Source: Paractinoplanes brasiliensis
Lineage (GTDB): Bacteria > Actinomycetota > Actinomycetes > Mycobacteriales > Micromonosporaceae
Length of the DNA stretch: 64,000 bases
Direction of reading: 5' to 3'
Assembly: GCF_004362215.1 (NCBI RefSeq)
Contig: NZ_SNWR01000001.1
Span: 5,314,001-5,378,000, forward strand
The position numbers and the translations under genes are program-made. Within the stretch, counting starts at the first letter, position 1. Every line of letters starts with the position of its first letter. Shown here in pieces: positions 16,991 through 26,400 of the stretch. The notes beneath the pieces are model-generated. The model was not told the DNA's origin, did not search any database, and saw only the letters and a program-made list of their open reading frames with translations.

Positions 16991-17302
16991 GGCCTCGACA
17001 ACGTCGTTCGTAACGTGCCCGCTCGCGATTCGGCAGGCTCCCGAGACCGAGCGATCGTCACGTTCCTTCGTTCGGTGCTTCGGCTTCGGCGAGATGAAGC
17101 GCGATGCAAGCCGATGTTCGGCGGTTCTCAGCGCACAGCGACGGCTTACTCGGTTCAGTGCCGGCTTGACGTGTACGGGGCGCAACATTCTGGAAATGCG
17201 AGGCCGTCAGGATGACGTACGGGATGACAGAGGCTGCAAGCGTCAACGTGCCGGACGGGGCTGGGCTGCAAGTGGCGGTTCGAAATTTGCAAGATTCTGC
17301 TC
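16991..17302. promoter_or_regulatory. LacI-gene upstream region with three TGCAAG sites
   Basis: TGCAAG occurs at 17235-17240, 17267-17272 and 17288-17293, all within 80 bp of the LacI-type start. Repeated TTGCA-type half sites are reported for MalR-like regulators of streptomycetes, so autoregulation is possible. The rest of this roughly 310-nt stretch shows no gene I can support. Confidence 0.35.
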
Positions 17303-17308
17303 TAGGAT
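17303..17308 (+). promoter_or_regulatory. -10 box TAGGAT for leaderless LacI-type gene
   Basis: TAGGAT ends six bases before the GTG at 17315; no Shine-Dalgarno is present. Confidence 0.5.
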
Positions 17309-17314
17309 TGCTGG

Positions 17315-18301
17315 GTGACTAAGCGTCTGGCCGAGGTGGCCAAGAAAGCCGGCGTCAGCGAGGCGACCGTCAGCCGCGTGCTCAACGGGCGCAGCGGCGT
17401 CAGCGAGGCGACCCGCGCCTCGGTGCTGACCGCGCTCGATGTGCTGGGCTATGAACGGCCGACCAAGCTGCGCGGGGAACGCGGCCGGCTCGTCGGGCTC
17501 GTCCTGCCCGAGCTGCAAAATCCGATCTTCCCGGCGCTGGCCGAGGTGGTGACCGCCTCGCTCGCGCAGCGGGGGTTCACGCCTCTGCTCGCCGCGCGCA
17601 CGATCGGCGGGGTGCCCGAGCGTGACTACATCGAGATGCTGCTCGACCATCAGGTCTCGGGGGTCGTGTTCGCCGGCGGGTCCTATGCGCTGGCCGACGC
17701 CGAGCACGGGCATTACCGGGCGCTGACCGATCGTCGCATGCCGGTTGTCATGGTCAATGCGGGCGTCGCTGACCTGGGGTTTCCGCACATCTCGACAGAT
17801 GACGCGGTGGCTGTCGAGCAGGCGTACGGGCATCTGCGGTCGCTCGGGCACGAACGCGTCGGCATGGTCATGGGGCCGGAGGATCACGTGCCGTCGCGGC
17901 GCAAACTGGCCGCTCTGGAGGGCAAGGATTTCCTGGTCGAGCGCACGAACTTCTCGATGGAGAGCGCCCGGCTGGCCGCCGCGAAGCTGATCGAGCGCGG
18001 GGTGACCGGCATGATCTGCGCGTCCGATGTGCTCGCGCTGGGGTCGATCCGGGCCGCGCGCCGGCTGGGGCTCGACGTCCCGTCCGACATCTCGGTGGTC
18101 GGCTTCGACGACTCGGCGCTGATGACCTGCACCGACCCGCCGCTGACGACGGTGCGGCAGCCGATCGAGATGATGGGTCAGGCCGCCGTCGACCTTCTCG
18201 TCAACCAGATCGAGGGCGGTGGCGTCGAGCCGGACGAACTTCTTTTCGAGCCGGAGCTGGTGGTGCGCGGGTCGACCGCGCCGGCCCCGCAGCGGGGCTG
18301 A
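17315..18301 (+). CDS. LacI-family regulator of alpha-glucoside uptake
   Basis: A 328-residue repressor. An N-terminal LacI helix-turn-helix (RLAEVAKKAGVSEATVSRVLNG) and hinge are followed by a periplasmic-binding-protein-like sensor (LVGLVLPELQNPIFP; SDISVVGFDDSALMTCTDPPLTTVRQP). It resembles MalR/Reg1-type maltose regulators. The segment between PSRRKLA and the next strand is shorter than usual by about nine residues. A strong terminator follows, then the binding-protein gene on the same strand, so it probably represses the ABC transporter and glycosidases to its right. The inducer is probably an alpha-glucoside. Confidence 0.92.
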   Translation: MTKRLAEVAKKAGVSEATVSRVLNGRSGVSEATRASVLTALDVLGYERPTKLRGERGRLVGLVLPELQNPIFPALAEVVTASLAQRGFTPLLAARTIGGVPERDYIEMLLDHQVSGVVFAGGSYALADAEHGHYRALTDRRMPVVMVNAGVADLGFPHISTDDAVAVEQAYGHLRSLGHERVGMVMGPEDHVPSRRKLAALEGKDFLVERTNFSMESARLAAAKLIERGVTGMICASDVLALGSIRAARRLGLDVPSDISVVGFDDSALMTCTDPPLTTVRQPIEMMGQAAVDLLVNQIEGGGVEPDELLFEPELVVRGSTAPAPQRG

Positions 18302-18320
18302 CCAGGAAGTTTCTTTACTG

Positions 18321-18346
18321 AAGGGCGGGCCTGCGGGCCCGCCCTT
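18321..18346 (+). terminator. Hairpin terminator after LacI-type gene
   Basis: AAGGGCGGGC, loop CTGCGG, GCCCGCCCTT: a perfect 10-bp stem 20 nt after the stop. There is no long T tract, as is common in high-GC actinobacteria. It separates the regulator from the transporter operon. Confidence 0.75.
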
Positions 18347-18402
18347 TGCCGTGCTCGGGTCAAGAGCGGGAAGTCGAGTTTTTTCTTCCTTCAGTCGTCT
18401 TC

Positions 18403-18431
18403 TTGCGGAGAGTCGTTGGACTTTGTATCGT
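18403..18431 (+). promoter_or_regulatory. Promoter of the sugar transporter operon
   Basis: TTGCGG (18403-18408), a 17-bp spacer and TATCGT (18426-18431) resemble a housekeeping-sigma promoter. A pyrimidine-rich stretch with TTTTTTCTTCC precedes it. It leaves a roughly 85-nt leader before the binding-protein start. Confidence 0.45.
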
Positions 18432-18523
18432 CACCTCCACGAAACATGACGAGAGACCCACGTCACAAAACACGCAATTCCAGCGATGGCCATGGATAGA
18501 ACCGATCCCGAAGGGATGGACAG

Positions 18524-19906
18524 ATGTCCGTACCGCAGTACCGCAGGGCGGCGGCGCTTGCGCTCGCGGCCGGCCTGGGGATCAGCCTGGCGGCGTGCTC
18601 CACCAAGAGCAGCGACGACTCCGGGACTGACGCCAGTGGCAAGGTCACCATCACCGTCGACTGCCAGCCGGTCGGCGCGCAGAAGGAACTGCTCGCGAAC
18701 TGGAACGCCGATGTCGCGGAGTTCGAGAAGCAGAACCCCGACATCACCATCAAGAGCGTCAGCGTCGGCGAGCAGTGCAACAACCCGCCCGACTTCACCG
18801 CCCGGCTGGCCGGCGGCACGATGACCGACGTCTTCTACGGCTACATGACCGACCTGCAGCAGGTGCTCGACTCCGGTCAGGCGGCCGACATCACCGCGGC
18901 GGTCAGCAAGGACACCATCCCGACCTGGGACAGCGTAGACCCGGCGCTCAAGGAGGTCTTCACCGACGAGGGCAAGCTGTACGCCATCCCGGTCAAGAAC
19001 TACTCGATGGGCCTGGTCTACAACAAGGCCCTGTTCTCCAAGGCGGGCCTGGACGCGGAGAACCCGCCCAAGACCTGGGCCGAGGTCCGTACGGCGGCCA
19101 AGAAGATCGCCGGGCTGGGCGGTGGCGTCGCCGGATTCTCCGAGTACAGCGCGGGCAACACCGGCGGCTGGCACTTCACCGCCGAGCTCTACTCGCAGGG
19201 CGGCCGGGTCCTCAGCGAGGACGGCAAGAAGGCCGCCTTCAACGACGCCGCCGGCAAGCAGGTGCTGCAGAACCTCAAGGACATGCGGTACGGCGACAAC
19301 AGCATGGGCAGCCGCCAGCTGTTGCAGTGGGGCGACCTGCTGACCAACGCCGGTGCGGGCAAGGTCGGCATGTTCATCGGCGCGCCCGACGCCACCCAGG
19401 CGATCGTCAGCCAGTTCCAGGGCAAGTACTCCGACTGGGCGATGGGCCCGATGCCCGGTCAGGACGGCCCGGCCAAGGGCACGCTCGGCGGCGGCGAGGG
19501 CTACTTCTTCAAGAAGGGCCTGTCCGACGCCCAGATCAAGGCCGGCCTGAAGTGGATCGCCTACCAGAAGCTCACGCCGGGCAAGGGCCAGCTCGACTAC
19601 GTACGGGCCAAGCCGCAGAACTACCCGGTCGGCCTGCCGCAGCCGCTGCTGTTCGCCAACGGCACCGAGGCGCAGAAGCAGGAGCTCGAGCTGCGCAAGG
19701 CCAACGCGAACGTGGACACGGCCAACTTCAAGGTGTTCGAGGACAACCCGGTGCAGATCGTCGGGGAGCCGCGCAACGCCCAGGCCATCTACGCGGTGCT
19801 CGACTCGGCGATGTCGGGGGTGCTGACCAACCCCGACGCGAACATCGACGCGCTGCTCAAGACGGCCGAGGAGAAGGTCAACCAGCTCCAGGCCGCCGGT
19901 AGCTGA
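18524..19906 (+). CDS. Sugar-binding lipoprotein of ABC transporter
   Basis: A 460-residue extracellular solute-binding protein (family 1, MalE/AglE-like). The lipobox LAAC at residues 22-25 makes Cys25 the lipid anchor. The mature part has the family pattern EFEKQNPDITIK, YAIPVKNYSMGLVYNKALF, PKTWAEVRTAAKKI and GGxGxFF. It would deliver an oligosaccharide, probably an alpha-glucoside, to the two permeases that follow. The gene is separated from the first permease by a 30-bp palindrome that may allow higher binding-protein expression. No ATPase subunit is encoded here, so a shared MsiK-type ATPase elsewhere is likely, as in other actinobacteria. Confidence 0.93.
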   Translation: MSVPQYRRAAALALAAGLGISLAACSTKSSDDSGTDASGKVTITVDCQPVGAQKELLANWNADVAEFEKQNPDITIKSVSVGEQCNNPPDFTARLAGGTMTDVFYGYMTDLQQVLDSGQAADITAAVSKDTIPTWDSVDPALKEVFTDEGKLYAIPVKNYSMGLVYNKALFSKAGLDAENPPKTWAEVRTAAKKIAGLGGGVAGFSEYSAGNTGGWHFTAELYSQGGRVLSEDGKKAAFNDAAGKQVLQNLKDMRYGDNSMGSRQLLQWGDLLTNAGAGKVGMFIGAPDATQAIVSQFQGKYSDWAMGPMPGQDGPAKGTLGGGEGYFFKKGLSDAQIKAGLKWIAYQKLTPGKGQLDYVRAKPQNYPVGLPQPLLFANGTEAQKQELELRKANANVDTANFKVFEDNPVQIVGEPRNAQAIYAVLDSAMSGVLTNPDANIDALLKTAEEKVNQLQAAGS

Positions 19907-19914
19907 CCCGTAGG

Positions 19915-19944
19915 GCGCGGGAGCCGGACGTCCGGCTCCCGCGC
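19915..19944 (+). terminator. Perfect 30-bp palindrome between binding protein and permease
   Basis: GCGCGGGAGCCGGAC is followed directly by its exact complement GTCCGGCTCCCGCGC. In RNA this makes a very stable stem-loop eight nt after the binding-protein stop. It sits inside an operon, so it probably gives partial termination or protects the upstream mRNA end, as known for malE-malF-type intergenic hairpins. Confidence 0.7.
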
Positions 19945-19962
19945 TGTCAGAAGGAGTTCGTT

Positions 19963-20904
19963 TTGGCGATCATGACCGCCTCGGGTGTCACCAGGACGGC
20001 GCCGCCGGCCCCGGTGAAAGCCAGAGGCAAGGCCGCTCGTCGATGGAAGGACAACCTCACCGGGCACGCGTTCCTGATCGGGGCGGTCCTCTGCTTCGCC
20101 CTGTTCATGTGGTTCCCGATGATCCGCGGCATCGTGATGAGCTTCCAGCGCACGCGGCGCGGCGAGACCACCTGGGTCGGCTGGGACAACTACACCCGGA
20201 TCGTCGCCGACCCCAGCTTCTGGATCGCCTGGAAGAACACGTTCCTCTTCACGATCCTGGCGCTCGTGCTGGGGTACGCGTTGCCGTTCTTCGTGGCGAT
20301 CCTGCTCAACGAGTTCCGGCACGCCAAGGGCTACCTGCGGGTACTGGTCTACCTGCCGGTGATGCTGCCGCCGGCCTCGGCGCTGTTCCTCTTCAAGTAC
20401 TACGCGTACGACCCCAGCGAGGCCGGCCTGTTCAACGCGATCCTCAAGGCGTTGCACCTGCCCACGTCGGAGTGGATGCAGTCGCCGACCATGACCATCC
20501 CGGCCATGGTGATCGCCTCGACCTGGATGAACATGGGCAGCGCGGTGCTGATCTATCTGGCGTCGCTGCAGAACATCCCGGGCGAGTTGTACGAGGCGGC
20601 CGAGCTGGACGGCGCGGGAGTGTGGCGCCGGATCTGGAACGTGACGATCCCGCAGACCCGGCTCATCCTCGCGTTGCTGGCCATGCTGCAGATCGTCGCG
20701 ACCATGCAGCTGTTCATCGAGCCGCTCATCCTGGCCAACGGCGCCGGTACGCAGGACTCGGCAACCTCGGTGGCCTACCTCATCTATCAGCACGGCTTCT
20801 TCCAGAATGACCTGAACGGCGCCGCCGCGCTGGGCGTGATCATGCTCGTCGTGCTGGCCGCGTTCTCCGCCGTCTACGTGCGACTGACGACGAAACAGGA
20901 CTGA
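19963..20904 (+). CDS. Sugar ABC transporter permease (MalF-like)
   Basis: A 313-residue inner-membrane permease with about six helices, the first near residues 35-57. The cytoplasmic EAA loop that contacts the ATPase is visible as EAAELDGAGVWRRIWNVTIP (about residues 209-228). The start is a TTG at 19963: AAGGAG at 19951-19956 lies six bases away, whereas the ATG three codons later is 15 bases away. It pairs with the next gene (4-nt gap) to form the membrane channel for the sugar bound by the upstream lipoprotein. Confidence 0.92.
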   Translation: MAIMTASGVTRTAPPAPVKARGKAARRWKDNLTGHAFLIGAVLCFALFMWFPMIRGIVMSFQRTRRGETTWVGWDNYTRIVADPSFWIAWKNTFLFTILALVLGYALPFFVAILLNEFRHAKGYLRVLVYLPVMLPPASALFLFKYYAYDPSEAGLFNAILKALHLPTSEWMQSPTMTIPAMVIASTWMNMGSAVLIYLASLQNIPGELYEAAELDGAGVWRRIWNVTIPQTRLILALLAMLQIVATMQLFIEPLILANGAGTQDSATSVAYLIYQHGFFQNDLNGAAALGVIMLVVLAAFSAVYVRLTTKQD

Positions 20905-20908
20905 GACG

Positions 20909-21781
20909 ATGACCCGAACCCTGATCTCACAGGCGCAACTCCGCCGGGGCCGCAGCCGGTTCCTTTACTGGTCCCTGCTCGGCGTCGTGGTGGCCGGGTT
21001 CACGCTCGTGTTCCTCGGGCCGCTCTACTGGATGGTCACCGGGGCGCTCAAGAGCGGGCAGGAGATCGCGCAGACCCCGCCGACGCTGTGGCCGCACGAC
21101 CCGCAGCTGCAGAACTACGCCGACGCCTGGAACAACCTGGACCTGGCCAAGCTGATGTTCAACACGTTCTACTACGCGGCCGGCGCGGTCTTCTTCCAGC
21201 TCGTGTTCGACACCGCGGCGGCGTACGCGCTCTCGAAGCTGCGGCCCGTGTTCGGCAACGTGATCCTCGGGCTGATGCTGGCCACCCTGATGATCCCGGC
21301 CATGGTGCTGATCGTGCCGCAGTACGTGACGGCCATCGACCTGCCGATCGTGCACGTCAATTTGCTCGACTCGCCGTGGGCGATCTGGCTGCCGCTGGTG
21401 GCCAACGCGTTCAACATCTTCCTGCTCAAGCGGTTCTTCGACTCGATCCCGGAGGACCTGATCGCGGCGGCCCAGGTGGACGGCGCCTCGCCGCTGCGCA
21501 CCCTGTGGTCGATCATTCTGCCGATGTCCCGGCCGATCCTCGGCGTGGTCTCGATCTTTGCGGTGACCGCGGTCTGGAAGGACTTCCTCTGGCCGAAGCT
21601 GGTGATGCCGTCACCGGAGACGCGCACGCTCAGTGTCGGCATCTACGCGTTCTCGGGCGGCACCCCGCAGAACGTCGTCATCGCGGCCTCGGTCATCGCC
21701 GCGATCCCCACGGTGATCATCTTTCTGCTCTTCCAGCGCAACATCATGTCCGGCCTGACGACCGGCAGCCTCAAGGGCTGA
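20909..21781 (+). CDS. Sugar ABC transporter permease (MalG-like)
   Basis: A 290-residue permease with six predicted helices, the first at about residues 20-42. The EAA motif reads AAAQVDGASPLRTLWSIILPMS (about residues 188-209), and the C-terminus ends with the family's GLTTGSLKG. It forms the second half of the transporter channel. It follows the MalF-like gene by 4 nt, so the two subunits are probably made in equal amount. Confidence 0.93.
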   Translation: MTRTLISQAQLRRGRSRFLYWSLLGVVVAGFTLVFLGPLYWMVTGALKSGQEIAQTPPTLWPHDPQLQNYADAWNNLDLAKLMFNTFYYAAGAVFFQLVFDTAAAYALSKLRPVFGNVILGLMLATLMIPAMVLIVPQYVTAIDLPIVHVNLLDSPWAIWLPLVANAFNIFLLKRFFDSIPEDLIAAAQVDGASPLRTLWSIILPMSRPILGVVSIFAVTAVWKDFLWPKLVMPSPETRTLSVGIYAFSGGTPQNVVIAASVIAAIPTVIIFLLFQRNIMSGLTTGSLKG

Positions 21782-21850
21782 CCAACCACACCATCCGGGC
21801 GGCGTTTCCCAGCGTCGTCAGACCCACTGTGCACAGAAAGCGGGTTTCCA

Positions 21851-23428
21851 GTGTCCGAAAAAGACTCCCAGTGGTGGCGCGACGCGGTGATCTACCAGGT
21901 CTATCCGCGCAGCTACGCCGACGCGAACGGCGACGGCGTGGGCGACATCGCGGGCATCCGGGCCCGGCTGGGACACCTGCGGGACCTGGGCGTCGACGCG
22001 ATCTGGATGAGCCCGTGGTATCCGTCGCCGATGGCCGACGCCGGGTACGACGTGGCCGACTTCCGCGACATCGACCCTGTGTTCGGCTCGCTGGCCGAGG
22101 CCGAGGCGCTGATCGAGGAGGCGCACGCGGCGGGCATCCGGATGATCGTCGACATCGTCCCCAACCACATCTCCAGCGAGCACCCGTGGTTCAAAGCGGC
22201 GCTGGCCGGTCCCGACGCGCCCGAACGGGACTACTTCTGGTTCCGGCCGGGGCGCGGCGAGAACGGCGACGAGATGCCGACGGACTGGCGAGGGGAGTTC
22301 GGCGGCACCACCTGGACCCGTACGGGGGACGGGTCTTGGTATTTGCATTTGTTCACGCCCGAGCAGCCCGACCTGAACTGGGAACACCCTGACGTGCGGG
22401 CCGAGTTCGAGAGCATTCTGCGGTTCTGGTTCGACCGGGGGGTCGACGGCATCCGGATCGACTCGGCCGCGCTGCTGCTCAAGGACCCCGCGCTGCCCGA
22501 GGTGACCGAGGGCGAGCCCCATCCGTTCCACGACCTCGACGGCGTGCACGAGGTCTATCGGTCGTGGCGGCGAGTGGCCGACTCGTACGGGGGTGACCGC
22601 GCCCTGATCGGCGAGGTGTGGATGCCCGAGGTGGAGCGGTTCGCCAACTACCTGCGCCCCGACGAGCTGCACGCGGCGTTCAACTTCGACTTCCTCGGCT
22701 GCGCGTGGGACCCGCGGCTGATGCGTGAGTGCGTCGACCGTACGTTGCACGCGCACGCGGCCGTGGGAGCGCCGGCCACCTGGGTGCTGTCCAACCACGA
22801 CGTCACCCGGCACGTCACGCGTTACGGCCGCGCGGACACCACGTTCAGCTTCGACAACAACCTCGACGGCACCCCGGTCGACCTCGAACTGGGCACCCGC
22901 CGGGCCCGCGCGGCCGCCCTGCTCTCGTTGTCGCTGCCCGGCGCCACCTACATCTATCAGGGCGAGGAGCTGGGGCTGTGGGAGAACGAGAACATCCCGC
23001 CCGAGCAGTTCCAGGACCCGATGTGGGGCCGGCGTGGGCACAGTCGCGACGGCTGCCGGGTGCCGCTGCCGTGGACCGGTGACGAGGCGCCGTTCGGCTT
23101 CACCACCGCCACCCCCTGGCTGCCCCAGCCCGCCGAGTGGAAGGACCGCACCGCCCAGGCCCAGACCGGCGACCCCAACTCGATGCTCGAGCTCTATCGG
23201 TCGGCGATCGCTTTACGCCGTACGGAATCTCTGGCCGGCTTCTCGTGGCTCGAGCTCGGCCGGGACGTGCTCGGATTCTGCCGCGGCCAGAGTTTCGCCT
23301 GCGTCGTCAACATGTCGGGCGCCCCCATCGCCCTGCCCGCCCACCGATCCGTGCTGCTCGCCAGTGGCCCCCTCGACGGTGACCGCCTCCCCGCGGACAC
23401 CGCCGTCTGGTTGCGCATGCCCTCCTGA
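21851..23428 (+). CDS. GH13 alpha-glucosidase
   Basis: A 525-residue cytoplasmic glycosidase without a signal peptide. The GH13 barrel begins DAVIYQVYPRSYADANGDGVGD. The catalytic residues are visible: nucleophile Asp204 (GIRIDSA), acid/base Glu255 (GEVWMPE) and Asp317 (SNHDVT). It probably releases glucose from imported alpha-glucosides; related actinobacterial AglA-type enzymes act on maltose, isomaltose or similar sugars, and the linkage cannot be read safely. The start is a GTG at 21851, 69 nt after the permease. It is part of the LacI-controlled locus. Confidence 0.92.
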   Translation: MSEKDSQWWRDAVIYQVYPRSYADANGDGVGDIAGIRARLGHLRDLGVDAIWMSPWYPSPMADAGYDVADFRDIDPVFGSLAEAEALIEEAHAAGIRMIVDIVPNHISSEHPWFKAALAGPDAPERDYFWFRPGRGENGDEMPTDWRGEFGGTTWTRTGDGSWYLHLFTPEQPDLNWEHPDVRAEFESILRFWFDRGVDGIRIDSAALLLKDPALPEVTEGEPHPFHDLDGVHEVYRSWRRVADSYGGDRALIGEVWMPEVERFANYLRPDELHAAFNFDFLGCAWDPRLMRECVDRTLHAHAAVGAPATWVLSNHDVTRHVTRYGRADTTFSFDNNLDGTPVDLELGTRRARAAALLSLSLPGATYIYQGEELGLWENENIPPEQFQDPMWGRRGHSRDGCRVPLPWTGDEAPFGFTTATPWLPQPAEWKDRTAQAQTGDPNSMLELYRSAIALRRTESLAGFSWLELGRDVLGFCRGQSFACVVNMSGAPIALPAHRSVLLASGPLDGDRLPADTAVWLRMPS

Positions 23429-23484
23429 ACTCTCACCACCTTTGTGAGCTCCCCGCTCCGTCCCCGAAGAAAGGTGCGTCCCCC

Positions 23485-26400
23485 ATGTCCAGATGGAGAA
23501 GATCGCTAGCGGTCGCCGTGGCCGCCGGTGTCGTCGCCGCCCTCGTGCACGCCCCGGCGGCCCAAGCAGCCGGTCCGAACCTGGCCGCCGGCAAGACCTT
23601 CAGCGCCAGCAGCCACACCGACGTCTACCCGGCCGGCAACGCGGGTGACGGCAACGCCAGCACGTACTGGGAGAGCAGCAACAACGCGTTCCCGCAGTGG
23701 ATCCAGGTCGACCTCGGCACCGCCCAGCAGGTCAACCAGGTCGTCCTCAAGCTGCCGCCGGCCACCGCCTGGGCCACCCGCACCCAGACGCTCAGCATTC
23801 AGGGCAGCACCGACGGCGGCTCGTACGCGACGCTCAAGGCGAGCGCGGGCTACCAGTTCAACCCGGCGAGCGGGAACACCGTGACCGTGGACTTCACCGC
23901 GGCCGGCGCCCGGTTCGTCAGGGTGAACATCACCGGCAACACGGGCTGGCCGGCCGGGCAGCTCTCCGAGGTCGAGGTCTACGGCCCCGTCTCGGGCGGC
24001 GACACGCAGGCGCCCAGCGTGCCCGGCAACCTGGCCCTCACCCAGCCGGGCGCCGACCAGATCCGGCTCACCTGGTCGGCGTCGACCGACAACGTCGGGG
24101 TCACCGGTTACGACGTCTTCGCCGACGGCGTGCTGCGGACCAGCGTCGCCGGGAACGTGCTGACGTACACCGACACCCAGCCGGCCACCGCAACCGTCAC
24201 GTACCAGGTGCGGGCCAAGGACGCCGCCGGCAACACCTCGGCGCTGAGCAACGCGGTCACCCGTACGGGCACCGGGCAGCCCGGCAGCAATCTGGCGCTG
24301 GGCAAGCCGATCGAGGCGTCCTCGGTGGTGCACACGTTCGTGGCCACCAACGCGAACGACAACAACACCGCCACGTACTGGGAAGGCAGTGCCTACCCGG
24401 CGACGCTGACGGTGAAGCTGGGCGCCAACGCGGCGGTCTCGTCGGTCGTGGTCAAGCTCAACCCGGACAGCGCGTGGGGCCCGCGGCAGCAGACGTTCGC
24501 GATCCTCGGCCGTGACCAGGGCGCCACCGCCTACACCACGATCACCGGCCCGGCCTCGTACAGCTTCAGCCCGGCCACCGGCAACACGGTGACCATCCCG
24601 GTCAGCGCGACCACCGCCGACGTACGGCTTTCCTTCACCGCGAACACCGGCGCGCCGAGCGGGCAGGTGGCCGAGCTGCAGGTGATCGGCACCCCGGCCC
24701 CCAACCCGGACCTGACAGTCACCGGCACGACCGTTTCGCCGGCCGCCCCGGTCGAGACCGACACGATCACCCTCTCGGCCACCGTCCGTAACGCCGGCGG
24801 TCTGGCCAGCCCCGCGTCCGACGTCAACTTCTATCTGGGTACGACGAAGGTGGGCACCGCGAACGTGGCGGCGCTCGCGGCGGGCGCGTCGGCGACCGTC
24901 TCGGCGGGCATCGGCGCTCGCGACGCGGGCTCGTACTCCGTAGTGGCCAAGGTCGACGAGGCCGGCACGGTCATCGAGTCCAACGAGGCCAACAACTCGT
25001 TCACGTCGTCCCTGACCGTGACGCCGGTCAGCAGCTCCGATCTGGTCGCCTCGGCGGTCAGCTGGTCGCCGGGGAACCCGACGGCGGGCAACACGGTCAC
25101 GTTCTCGGTGACGCTCAAGAACCAGGGCTCGGCCGCCTCGGCCGGAGGCGGGCACGGCGTCACGCTCACTGTGCTCAACGGCTCGTCGGTCGTGCGTACG
25201 CTGACCGGGTCGTGGACCGGCACGCTGGCCGCGGGCGCGTCCTCGCCGGCGATCACACTGGGCACCTGGACGGCGGCCAACGGGCGTTACACCGTACGGA
25301 CGGTCATTGCCGGCGACGCCAACGAGCTGTCCGTGAAGCAGGCCAACAACACCAGCGAGAGGCCCTTCTTCGTCGGCCGTGGCGCGAACATGCCGTACGA
25401 CATGTACGAGGCCGAGGACGGCACGATCGGCGGCGGCGCGGCGGTCGTCGGGCCCAACCGCACGATCGGCGACCTCGCCGGCGAGGCCTCGGGGCGCCGC
25501 GCGGTGACGCTCGACCAGACCGGGGCGTACGTGCAATGGACCACCCGGGCGGCGACCAACACGGTGGTGGCGCGGTTCTCCATCCCCGACGGCACCACCA
25601 GCTCGATCAACGTGTACGTCAACGGCACCCTCAACAAGACGCTGCCGCTGACCTCGAAGTACGCCTGGCTCTACGGCAACGAGGCGGCGCCGCAGAACTC
25701 GGGCACCGGGCCGCGGCACATCTACGACGAGTCTCATACCCTTCTCACCGGCTCTTTCCCGGCCGGTAGTGTCGTCAAGTTGCAGAAGGATTCCGGTAAT
25801 TCGGGCAATATAGCGATCGACTTCATCAACACCGAGCAGGTTGCTCCGAAGGCCAATCCGGATGTTTCACGTTATGTCGTACCTTCCGGGTTCGACCAGC
25901 AGGCCGTGCAGGCCGCGCTGGACAGCGCCCGCCAGGACACGTCGAAGCTCGGCGTGTACCTGCCCGCCGGTGACTACCAGACGTCGTCGAAGTTCCAGGT
26001 GTACGGCAAGTCGGTGCGCGTCGTCGGGGCCGGCCCCTGGTACACCCGGTTCTTCACGCCGACGACGCAGACCGAGACGGACGCCGGGTTCCGGGCCGAC
26101 AGCACCGCCAACGGCTCGACGTTCGCCGACTTCGCCTTCTTCGGCAACTACACGATCCGCATCGACGGGCCCGGCAAGGTGTTCGACCTTGCCAACGTCT
26201 CCGGGATCACGATCGACAACATCTGGACCGAGCACGTCGTGTGCCTCTACTGGGGCGCCAACACCGACAACATGGTGATCAAGAACAGCCGGATCCGGAA
26301 CACGTTCGCCGACGGGGTCAACATGACCAACGGCAGCACCGGCAACCTCGTCGACAACAACGACGCCCGAGCCACCGGCGACGACAGCTTCGCGCTGTTC

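Noticed and set aside
17272..17290. GCGGTTCGAAAT as a possible tRNA T-arm
   Set aside because: No matching stem and no D-arm or anticodon region upstream; it lies in the LacI promoter region.
18321..18346. Hairpin as an operator of the LacI-type regulator
   Set aside because: A 10-bp GC stem with a 6-nt loop just after a stop codon fits a terminator better; LacI operators are usually short and centred on CG.
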